DNA of 64,000 nt from assembly GCF_036688685.1 (NCBI RefSeq), contig NZ_JAQQPS010000014.1:107680-171679 (forward strand), given 5' to 3'. How positions within the stretch are numbered: position 1 is the stretch's first letter; every line of letters starts with the position of its first letter. Positions 24,106-31,428 of the stretch are shown one piece after another. Source of the DNA: JALYUM01 sp036688685. Its GTDB lineage: Bacteria; Pseudomonadota; Gammaproteobacteria; Burkholderiales; Burkholderiaceae_D. The position numbers were made by a program, and so were the translations under genes. Below the pieces are notes generated by a model. The model saw nothing but the letters and a program-made list of their open reading frames with translations, made no database searches and was not told where the DNA came from.

Positions 24106-25773
24106 GTGCCCGAGACGAAGAACAACAATATTTTTTTGGTCGGCCTGATGGGCTCCGGCAAAACCACCATCGGGCGCCAGCTGGCCAAGCGGCTCGGCAA
24201 GCGCTTCGTCGACTCAGACCATGAGATCGAAGCGCGCACCGGCGCGTCGATCCCGCTCATCTTCGACATCGAGGGGGAGGCCAGTTTCCGCCGGCGCGAG
24301 GCCGAGGTGATCCGCGATCTGTCGAGCCAGCGCGACATCGTGCTGGCCACCGGCGGCGGCGCGGTGCTCGACGCCGGCACGCGCGCGCGCCTGGCCGAGC
24401 GTGGCACCGTCATTTACCTGCGCGCCCACGTCAACAGCATCCTGCAGCGCACCGCCCACGACAAGAACCGCCCGCTGCTGCGCACCCCCGATCCGCGCCG
24501 CACGCTCGAACTGCTCACCGCCCAGCGCGAACCCTTGTATCGCGAGGTGGCGCACCTGATTATCGATACCGGTCGACCTAACGTACAATCAATGGTTCAG
24601 ACCATTTTGGAGCAGCTGGCGGCGCTCGCGCGCAAGTCGGCCCACGCATCGATGCATTCACTTCACGCCACTACACCCCAGCCCACTTCCCCCTTCACGC
24701 TGAACGTCGACCTGGGCGAGCGCAGCTACCCCATCGCCATCGGCCCCGGCCTGCTCGACCATGCCGATCTGGTGGTGCGCTACGTAAATGGGCGGCAAGT
24801 GGCCATCGTCACCAACGGCACGGTGGCGCCGCTGTACCTCGAGAAAGTCGCCGCGCCGCTGCGTGCGGCCGGGCGCGACGTGCTCGAAATTATCCTGCCC
24901 GATGGCGAGCAATACAAAACCTGGGAGTCGCTGATGAAAATCTTCGACGCCATGCTGGCCCATAAATGCGACCGCAAGACCACCGTCGTCGCGCTCGGCG
25001 GCGGCGTGATCGGCGACCTGGCCGGCTTTGCCGCCGCCAGCTACATGCGCGGCGTGCCGTTCGTGCAGATCCCGACCACCTTGCTGGCCCAGGTCGATTC
25101 GTCGGTGGGCGGCAAGACCGGCCTGAATCACCCGCTCGGTAAAAACATGATCGGCGCGTTTTATCAGCCGCGCGCGGTGCTGGCCGATACGTCCACGCTG
25201 GCGACGTTGCCAGCGCGCGAACTGGCGGCCGGCCTGGCCGAAGTGATCAAGCACGGCGCCATCCTCGACCTGGCCTTCTTTGAATGGCTGGAAGCGAACA
25301 TGGGCGCCCTGGTCGCGCGCGACCCGGCTGCACTGGCGCACGCGATTGCGCGCTCGTGCGAAATCAAGGCCGACGTGGTGCGCCGCGACGAGAGAGAGGG
25401 CGGCCTGCGCGCCGTGCTCAATTTCGGCCATACCTTTGGCCACGCGATCGAGGCAGGCCTTGGCTACGGCGCCTGGCTGCACGGCGAAGCGGTCGGCTGC
25501 GGCATGGTGATGGCGGCCGATCTGTCGCACCGACTTGGCCAGATCGACAGCCTTCAGGCGGCGCGCGTCAAGGCGCTGGTGGCGGCGGCCGGCCTGCCGG
25601 TATCTGCGCCCGACCTGGGCACGGCGCGCTGGCTGGAGCTGATGGAAGTGGACAAGAAGAATGAGGGCGGTGCCATCCGTTTCATTCTGTTGAAGCCGCT
25701 CGGCAGCCCGAGCATCGGGCCGGCGTCCGATGTCGATTTGCTGGCAACGCTGGACGCTTGCATCACGCGATGA
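24106..25773 (+). CDS. aroKB: Fused shikimate kinase / 3-dehydroquinate synthase (AroK-AroB)
   Basis: One uninterrupted 555-residue frame covers two enzymes that are normally separate. Residues 1-175 are AroK: P-loop GLMGSGKTTIG, substrate aspartate FVDSDHEIE, and LATGGGAVL. Residues about 183-555 are AroB: GGGVIGDLAGFAA binds NAD, and the zinc ligands are in LAEVIKHG, LNFGHTFGHAIE and LHGEAVGCG. The linker LARKSAHAS is short. Both active sites look intact. AroB makes 3-dehydroquinate (step 2) and AroK phosphorylates shikimate (step 5). An internal ATG at 24652 could start a separate AroB, but it has no ribosome site. The first start is GTG with a weak site. Fused AroK-AroB exists in some other bacteria; here it could also reflect a lost stop codon. 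Confidence 0.9.
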   Translation: MPETKNNNIFLVGLMGSGKTTIGRQLAKRLGKRFVDSDHEIEARTGASIPLIFDIEGEASFRRREAEVIRDLSSQRDIVLATGGGAVLDAGTRARLAERGTVIYLRAHVNSILQRTAHDKNRPLLRTPDPRRTLELLTAQREPLYREVAHLIIDTGRPNVQSMVQTILEQLAALARKSAHASMHSLHATTPQPTSPFTLNVDLGERSYPIAIGPGLLDHADLVVRYVNGRQVAIVTNGTVAPLYLEKVAAPLRAAGRDVLEIILPDGEQYKTWESLMKIFDAMLAHKCDRKTTVVALGGGVIGDLAGFAAASYMRGVPFVQIPTTLLAQVDSSVGGKTGLNHPLGKNMIGAFYQPRAVLADTSTLATLPARELAAGLAEVIKHGAILDLAFFEWLEANMGALVARDPAALAHAIARSCEIKADVVRRDEREGGLRAVLNFGHTFGHAIEAGLGYGAWLHGEAVGCGMVMAADLSHRLGQIDSLQAARVKALVAAAGLPVSAPDLGTARWLELMEVDKKNEGGAIRFILLKPLGSPSIGPASDVDLLATLDACITR

Positions 25774-26921
25774 TTGACTTCGACGCGCACCTGGCACCCT
25801 ACGCGGCCCATTCGTCCGCCAGCCGTGGGCGCCGCCATGCCGAAGAAGCGCCCGGTTCGCGCAGCGAGTACCAGAGGGACCGCGACCGCATCATCCATTC
25901 CACCGCCTTTCGCCGCCTCGAATACAAGACTCAGGTGTTCCTGAACCACGAGGGCGATCTGTTCCGCACGCGCCTGACCCACAGCATCGAAGTGGCGCAG
26001 ATCGGGCGCACGCTGGCGCGCAGCCTGCGCCTGAACGAAGACCTGGTCGAAGCGACCGCGCTGGCGCACGACGTCGGCCATACGCCATTCGGCCACGTCG
26101 GCCAGGACGTCCTCAACGAGTTGATGAAGGACTTCGGCGGTTTTGAACACAACCTGCAAAGCCTGCGCGTGGTCGACCACCTGGAAGAGCATTACGGCGC
26201 CTTCGACGGCCTGAACCTGACCTTCGAGACGCGCGAAGGGATCCTGAAGCACTGCTCGTTGCACAATGCGCGCGAGCTGGGCGAACTGGGCCAGCGCTTC
26301 ATCGCGCGCACCCAGCCGAGCCTGGAAGCGCAGCTGACCAACCTGGCCGACGAAATCGCCTACAACAATCACGACATCGACGACGGTCTGCGCTCCGGCT
26401 TGCTGACCATGGCGCAGATGGACGAAGTGCCCCTGTTCGCGCGCCACCGTTACGATGTCGAGCGCACCTACCCGGGCCTGCCGGGCCGGCGTGCGCTGTA
26501 CGAAACCATCCGCCGAATGATTACCGCCATGACTGCGGATGTGGTCGCCACATCGCAGGCGCTGCTGCTGGAGGTGGCCCCGCAACACATCGATGCGGTC
26601 CGTCAGGCGCCGCCGCTGATCCGTTTTTCTGGCGAGATGCGTGCCGAAACCACCGCGCTGAAAAAGTTTTTGTACGCCAACCTGTATCGCCATTTCCAGG
26701 TCAATCGCATGCGCGTCAAGGCCAGCCGCGTGGTGCGCGAATTGTTCGACGCCTTCATGGCCGAGCCGGTGCTGCTGCCGTTCGACTACCAGGTGAGCGA
26801 GGGCGAGTCCGCCGTCCGGGAGCACCACCAGGCGCGCAAGATCGCCGACTACATCGCTGGCATGACGGACCGCTATGCGATCCGCGAACATCGACGGATC
26901 TTTTCGCTGGATGAGCTGTAA
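25770..26921 (+). CDS. dgt: Deoxyguanosinetriphosphate triphosphohydrolase-like HD protein
   Basis: A 383-residue HD-domain enzyme that hydrolyses dNTPs to deoxynucleoside and triphosphate. The metal site is RLTHSIEVAQIGR, then LAHDVGHTPFGH, with DEIAYNNHDIDDG further on. The length fits the short dGTPase-like class. The ATG overlaps the aroB stop (ATGA), so it is coupled to the shikimate gene; a TTG 12 bases earlier is less likely. The arrangement aroK-aroB-dgt is normal for betaproteobacteria. Confidence 0.92.
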   Translation: MIDFDAHLAPYAAHSSASRGRRHAEEAPGSRSEYQRDRDRIIHSTAFRRLEYKTQVFLNHEGDLFRTRLTHSIEVAQIGRTLARSLRLNEDLVEATALAHDVGHTPFGHVGQDVLNELMKDFGGFEHNLQSLRVVDHLEEHYGAFDGLNLTFETREGILKHCSLHNARELGELGQRFIARTQPSLEAQLTNLADEIAYNNHDIDDGLRSGLLTMAQMDEVPLFARHRYDVERTYPGLPGRRALYETIRRMITAMTADVVATSQALLLEVAPQHIDAVRQAPPLIRFSGEMRAETTALKKFLYANLYRHFQVNRMRVKASRVVRELFDAFMAEPVLLPFDYQVSEGESAVREHHQARKIADYIAGMTDRYAIREHRRIFSLDEL

Positions 26922-26957
26922 AAGACAACATTGCCCAAATAAACATTTTATTTTCTG

Positions 26958-26983
26958 TCGGAAATATTTACACATTTTTCCGA
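26958..26983. promoter_or_regulatory. Palindrome upstream of the sigma-54 promoter, candidate activator site
   Basis: TCGGAAA (26958-26964) and TTTCCGA (26977-26983) form a perfect inverted repeat with a 12-base AT-rich spacer. It lies about 60 bases upstream of the -24 element and about 90 from the expected start, where enhancer-binding proteins for sigma-54 usually bind. No T run follows the right arm, so a terminator is less likely. Confidence 0.5.
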
Positions 26984-27033
26984 ACATGAAACCAGGCAAG
27001 TGCAAGTCCTTGTTTTTGATGGATAAAATTTTC

Positions 27034-27049
27034 AGGCATGGATATTGCT
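27034..27049 (+). promoter_or_regulatory. Sigma-54 (-24/-12) promoter of the PEP-CTERM gene
   Basis: AGGCATGGATATTGCT matches the sigma-54 consensus TGGCAC-N5-TTGCW closely: GG at 27035-27036 and GC at 27047-27048 are exactly 10 bases apart. It lies 40 bases upstream of the ATG. Sigma-54 control of PEP-CTERM genes through the PrsK/PrsR system is known in other betaproteobacteria. Confidence 0.7.
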
Positions 27050-27088
27050 AATTTCTGTGAGTCAAAATAGGATTCCAGAAAGTAACTC

Positions 27089-27901
27089 ATGAAAAACGTC
27101 CTCACCGTCGTCGCACTGGCAGCATCCCTGTTGGGCAGCGCCAGCGCCATGGCTGCTGCCGTCAGCGTTGCAGCCGCCGATAATTTCGAGCAGGCGGCAT
27201 TGGGGAGCGTGGTGGGCAGCACGGGCGGTACTGGTTGGGCGTCGGGATGGCAGAGTGGCCTGGGGGGCGCGGCGCCGACGGTCGTCAACCCGGTGGGTGA
27301 CATGCAGGGCAACCAGTCCTTGCAATTCTCGGCAAACAGCAACACCGCGGCCTATCGCAATTTGAATACGGTCATCTCCGGCGACGTGCTGGTGCGCTTT
27401 GAATTTCAATACAGCGGCGTCTTGGGCGGCAACGATTTTCTCGGCTTGTACTTTGGCACCGCGAATACCGGCAACGACGGCCCGAACCTGGGCCTGAAGG
27501 CCAATTGCGGCGCCAGCTGCGCTGGTGGCGAGGATGGTTTCATCCGCCTCGGCACCAACTCGCAATTCCTGGCGGGCAGCGCCATGGTGGCGGGACAGAC
27601 CTACGTGTTGTTTGGCCACCTGTACAAAACCGGCGCCAGCGTTACCTATAACAATTTCGATGCCTGGCTCAATCCAAGCGACGCCGACATGCTCTCGCTG
27701 ACCAGGCCCGACGCGCAAGCCAGAGGCGCCTCGTCGGTGGCGTCGTTCAGCACGATCGGTTTCCGCACGGCCAACCTGGATAACAGCGTGACGATCCGCG
27801 TCGACGACCTCTCGATCTCGGCCATTCCGGAGCCAGCGACAATCACGCTGTTCGGCGCCGCACTGCTGGGCATTGCTGGCCTGCGCCGCCGCCGCGCATA
27901 A
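27089..27901 (+). CDS. PEP-CTERM sorting-domain protein
   Basis: A 270-residue exported protein. The signal peptide is MKNVLTVVALAASLLGSA (cleavage near AMAA), and the C-terminus is a full PEP-CTERM signal: IPEPATITLFGAALLGIAG followed by LRRRRA, which is processed by an exosortase during export of surface or exopolysaccharide-associated proteins. The body is beta-rich, Gly/Asn/Ser-rich, with a CGASCAGG cysteine pair, and looks like a lectin- or jelly-roll-type fold. No exosortase gene is in the window. It has its own sigma-54 promoter. Confidence 0.88.
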   Translation: MKNVLTVVALAASLLGSASAMAAAVSVAAADNFEQAALGSVVGSTGGTGWASGWQSGLGGAAPTVVNPVGDMQGNQSLQFSANSNTAAYRNLNTVISGDVLVRFEFQYSGVLGGNDFLGLYFGTANTGNDGPNLGLKANCGASCAGGEDGFIRLGTNSQFLAGSAMVAGQTYVLFGHLYKTGASVTYNNFDAWLNPSDADMLSLTRPDAQARGASSVASFSTIGFRTANLDNSVTIRVDDLSISAIPEPATITLFGAALLGIAGLRRRRA

Positions 27902-27949
27902 AGAGGCCCGCAGCGGCGTATGATGCTGGTTTTTGGATTGAAGACAAGC

Positions 27950-28207
27950 ATGAGCGACGACAAGCAAGTCACCCCCGGCGCCTTCGCCGCCCTGCAGGCC
28001 AGTTTCGAGAAGCAGTCGCGCAAGGCGCAGGCGTATTACACGGCGATGCACGCGGTGCGCACCGTGCTGGGCAGCGATGATGCGGCCAGCGCCTGGATGG
28101 AGCAGGCCTTGCCGGCGCTGGGCGGCATGACCCCGGCTGCCGCCATCGCCGCTGGCCGCGAGCAGGACGTACTCGCCTGCATCACGACGCTGCCAGCGCG
28201 CCGCTGA
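27950..28207 (+). CDS. Small DUF2384 (Xre/MbcA/ParS antitoxin-like) domain protein
   Basis: An 85-residue protein, mostly helical. The C-terminal part (VLGSDDAASAWMEQALPALGGMTPAAAIAAGREQDVLACI) follows the MbcA/ParS/Xre antitoxin toxin-binding pattern: a helix, then 'LGG.TP.....G....V'. There is no RES-type toxin partner next to it, so it is a solo member. The start ATG 27950 follows TATGAT (27919-27924), a likely -10. Its last 26 bases overlap the 3' end of the histidine-kinase gene on the other strand. Confidence 0.6.
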   Translation: MSDDKQVTPGAFAALQASFEKQSRKAQAYYTAMHAVRTVLGSDDAASAWMEQALPALGGMTPAAAIAAGREQDVLACITTLPARR

Positions 28208-30239
28208 CGGCCTTTTCAAGTTCCTTCGGCAAGATCGGCTTGCGCAGCAATTGCGCGCGCGGGATGGCGGCAATTGCCTCCGAGTCGGCATAGCCGCTGA
28301 TGAACAGGATCGGCAGCGCGGGAAATTGCTGGCGCGCCTTTCTGGCCACTTCGCCGCCATTCATGCCCGGCATCAGGTAATCGATGATTGCCAGCGCCGG
28401 CTGCAGCTCTTCCAGTTTGCGCAGGCCGGTTTCGCCATCGTGCGCTTCGGCCACTTCGTAATGCATCGAGCGCAGCAGCTCGACGATGACGCTGCGCACC
28501 TCCGGGTCGTCGTCGATGACCAGCAGGCGCCGGTTGCCAGTGCTGGTCAGCGACGGCGCATGCTCCATCTGGCCCGGGCGCAGCGGCCGCCCTTGCGGGG
28601 TATGGCGCGGCAGGCAGATGTCGACCAGGGTGCCGCTGCCGGGGGCGCTCGACAGGTGCAGGCTGCCGCTGGCCTGGTGCACCACCGAACTGGCTTGCGC
28701 CAGGCCCAGGCCCTGGTGCCTGCTGCCCGGCTTGGTGGTATAGAACGGCTCGGTCGCATTCGCGGCCACCTCGGCCGACATGCCGCAGCCATTGTCCTGG
28801 ATGGAAATCTTGACGGTGTCGTTCGCTTCGCGCGTGTCGGCCCGCTCAATGCTGGTCCTGATGCGCAAGGTGCCATGGTCGCCCAGCGCTTCGCTGGCGT
28901 TGCGCAGCAGGTGGCCCAGCGCCAGTTGCAGCTGGGCGCGGTCGCCCAGCACCCAGGCGTCGGGCGCGCCCATATCCTGGAACAGGCGAATCGCGGACGG
29001 CAGGGCGTCCAGGTTGTCGTTGATGGCCGCGCGCACCACCTCGTCGACCGCGACCGGTTCCGCTTCCAGGCGCTGGGTGCGCGAAAATGCCGCCAGCTGG
29101 GCCGTCAGGCGGGCGCTGGCCGTGACGGTGGTGCCGATCTTGTCGACGTGGCGCATCAAGGTATGGCCGGCCGGCATCTGCAACTTCATCAGTTGCGCGC
29201 TGCCGCCAATTACCATCAGCAAGTTGTTGAAATCGTGGGCGATGCTGCCGGTGAGTTGGGCAATGACTTCGGTCCGCCTGGCCCGTTCCAGCTCTGCCAG
29301 CGACGCCACTTCGCTGCGGTGGGTCAGCGCCAGGCGTGCCGTGATGCGGTCGATTTCTTCCTGCAGCAGCGCGGCCTGGGCGGCCTGCGCGCGCGCCTGC
29401 CCCTCACGCGCGCGGTTGAGCAGTTCGCTGGTGCGCGCATATTCGAGCAGCAAATAAAACATCGGCACGCTGGTACCCATCACCAGCAGCGCCATGGTAA
29501 AACTGTCGTTGAGCAGCGCGAAGCTGCGCAGATGCAGCAGGGCCCAGCACAGCAGCGCCGGTACGGCTGTCAAGGCCAGCATGTGGCGCATGCGCCGGCC
29601 GCCCGCGTGCGGCAGGCGCGCGGCCATGCCCAGCCGGCTTTCCGGTTCCGACAGCAGCATGGCGATCGACAGGCAAAACATCGACAACGCGGTCGGCAGG
29701 GCCATCGTGTTGAAGATGTAGTAGCTGTACAGGTCGGAGATATCGTACGCGTAGCCGAGCAGGGCGCTGCCGGCGATCAGCAAGGCCGCGTTGGCCAGCA
29801 ACTCGATGGGCACGAGTGCGCGGCGCTGGCGCGCGATGCTGGCGCCGCCCAGCAACAGCAGGCACAGGGCGGTCGCCACCGAGGTCTTGCCGCTGAGCGC
29901 TGCGGGGATACCAAGCGCGCGCGTCAGCGCCGGATTAAGCACGTCGCCGTGAAACAGGAGGTGGCTGGCGAGCAAGGCCAGCGCGATGGCGCACACGCCG
30001 CTTGCCAGGGCCGTCCAGCGTTGCCGGTGCCCGCGCCAACGGTACATCAGCGGCACGGCCAGCGCGGCAATGCCCAGCGCGGTGAGAGGAGACATGGCTT
30101 TCCAGCCGGGATGGAAGGCGATCAGCGTGATGCTGCCGGTGACGTAGCCCAGCGCCGCTACGCAGGCCAGCGCACAGGCGATCCAGGCCGGGATGGCAGC
30201 GAACTTGAACAGGCTGGGCAGGGGGCCGTGGTCACGCAT
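28182..30239 (-). CDS. Hybrid histidine kinase with integral-membrane sensor and receiver domain
   Basis: A 685-residue signalling protein. About eight membrane helices (residues 10-275) form an unassigned sensor; a short coiled coil follows. The kinase core begins with the phospho-acceptor motif SIAHDFNNLLMVI, then the ATP lid regions HLLRNASEAL, DNGCGMS and GLGLAQASSVVHQASG. A receiver domain ends the protein (residues ~570-685; Asp620 in IIDYLMPGMNGG accepts phosphate). This is the HDFNN class typical of hybrid kinases. No response-regulator gene is adjacent, so the output partner is unknown. Confidence 0.88.
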   Translation of the reverse strand: MRDHGPLPSLFKFAAIPAWIACALACVAALGYVTGSITLIAFHPGWKAMSPLTALGIAALAVPLMYRWRGHRQRWTALASGVCAIALALLASHLLFHGDVLNPALTRALGIPAALSGKTSVATALCLLLLGGASIARQRRALVPIELLANAALLIAGSALLGYAYDISDLYSYYIFNTMALPTALSMFCLSIAMLLSEPESRLGMAARLPHAGGRRMRHMLALTAVPALLCWALLHLRSFALLNDSFTMALLVMGTSVPMFYLLLEYARTSELLNRAREGQARAQAAQAALLQEEIDRITARLALTHRSEVASLAELERARRTEVIAQLTGSIAHDFNNLLMVIGGSAQLMKLQMPAGHTLMRHVDKIGTTVTASARLTAQLAAFSRTQRLEAEPVAVDEVVRAAINDNLDALPSAIRLFQDMGAPDAWVLGDRAQLQLALGHLLRNASEALGDHGTLRIRTSIERADTREANDTVKISIQDNGCGMSAEVAANATEPFYTTKPGSRHQGLGLAQASSVVHQASGSLHLSSAPGSGTLVDICLPRHTPQGRPLRPGQMEHAPSLTSTGNRRLLVIDDDPEVRSVIVELLRSMHYEVAEAHDGETGLRKLEELQPALAIIDYLMPGMNGGEVARKARQQFPALPILFISGYADSEAIAAIPRAQLLRKPILPKELEKAVSGALAAS

Positions 30240-30315
30240 GATGGACGAATGTAAATTTGGTGTTTCATCCTAGCATGCGCTGTGGGTCAATGGTACGTGC
30301 GCAGGCGGGCCCGTC

Positions 30316-31419
30316 TCAGTTAAACAGGCTCGGCAGCGCCAGTTGTGCCAGCAGTTTCTTGACCGGTGACGGCAGCGCGGCGTCCTCGATGGTGGCCATG
30401 TCGTGCCAGAGATAGCCGGCTGGCAGGATGTTCCGTTGTGCCAGTGCCACGCGAAACGGCTGAATGGTCAGCTTGTAATGTGTGAAGCCGTGCACCAGCG
30501 GCAGCAGTGCTTCCATTTCCTCGACCGCGCCGAAGATGCCGGCGGCGCGCAGCATGGCCTCATCCTGCGGCGCCGTGTCGAGCGCGGCCAGGTGGCCGTC
30601 CACTTCGGGCAGCGAGACCAGGCCGCCCCAGATGCCGCTGGCCACGCGCTGGTGCAGCACGACCTGGCCAGCGTCGACGATGACCAGCATCTGGGTGTGC
30701 TTTTCCGGGATGGTTTTTTTCGGCTTGCGGATCGGCAGCTCGGCGGTGCGGCCGGTGGCGTACGCGACGCAGCGATCCTGCAGCGGACAGCGCTCGCAGG
30801 CAGGCCGGCTGCGCGTGCAGAGGGTCGCGCCCAGGTCCATCAAGCCTTGCGTGTAAGACTCGATGCCCGCGACCGGCAGCAGGGCGTCGGCACGGCGCCA
30901 CAGCGCTTCCTCGACGCGCTTCTCGCCCGGGTACTGGTCGATGCCGAACACGCGTGCGAACACCCGCTTGACGTTGCCGTCCATGATAGCCGCGCGAAAG
31001 CCGCCGGAAAAAGCTGCAATCGCCGCGGCGGTGGAGCGGCCGATGCCGGGCAAATCGGCCAGCAGTGCCGGGTCGCCGGGAAACACGCCGTCGTATTCAG
31101 CGGCCACGCGTTTTGCGCAGGCGTGCAGGTTGCGCGCGCGGGTGTAGTAGCCGAGGCCGGCCCAGTGCGCCATCACGTCTTCGCTGGGTGCGGCGGCCAG
31201 CGTTTTGACGTCGGGAAAGCGTTCCAGGAAGCGCGCGTAGTAGCCCAGCACGGCGGCCACCTGGGTTTGCTGCAGCATGATTTCGGACAGCCAGATGCGG
31301 TAGGCGTCGGTGGTGTTTTGCCACGGCAGCGCGTGGCGGCCGTGGATTTTCTGCCATGAGATGACAGCGTCGGAAAAGGTGGGATCGGCGAGGTCGGAGG
31401 GTGCGGTGAGTCGGTTCAT
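30316..31419 (-). CDS. mutY: MutY, A/G-specific adenine DNA glycosylase
   Basis: A 367-residue repair enzyme that removes adenine paired with 8-oxoguanine. The catalytic glutamate is in WLSEIMLQQTQ, the helix-hairpin-helix is LADLPGIGRSTAAAI with the Asp in IMDGNVKRV, and the iron-sulfur ligands are in CTRSRPACERCPLQDRC. The C-terminal NUDIX-like domain reads out 8-oxoG (LVHGFTHYKLTIQPF). It follows the dynamin-like gene by 9 bases in the same direction. Confidence 0.96.
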   Translation of the reverse strand: MNRLTAPSDLADPTFSDAVISWQKIHGRHALPWQNTTDAYRIWLSEIMLQQTQVAAVLGYYARFLERFPDVKTLAAAPSEDVMAHWAGLGYYTRARNLHACAKRVAAEYDGVFPGDPALLADLPGIGRSTAAAIAAFSGGFRAAIMDGNVKRVFARVFGIDQYPGEKRVEEALWRRADALLPVAGIESYTQGLMDLGATLCTRSRPACERCPLQDRCVAYATGRTAELPIRKPKKTIPEKHTQMLVIVDAGQVVLHQRVASGIWGGLVSLPEVDGHLAALDTAPQDEAMLRAAGIFGAVEEMEALLPLVHGFTHYKLTIQPFRVALAQRNILPAGYLWHDMATIEDAALPSPVKKLLAQLALPSLFN

Positions 31420-31428
31420 GCGCCCATT

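Noticed and set aside
26958..26983. Terminator of dgt
   Set aside because: The arms are AT-rich, the loop is 12 bases and no T run follows. An activator site for the sigma-54 promoter fits better, although weak termination is not excluded.
28251..30254. A 667-codon open frame opposite the hybrid histidine kinase
   Set aside because: Antisense to a kinase with all catalytic motifs; composition is low-complexity Gln/Gly/Arg/His and has no domain.
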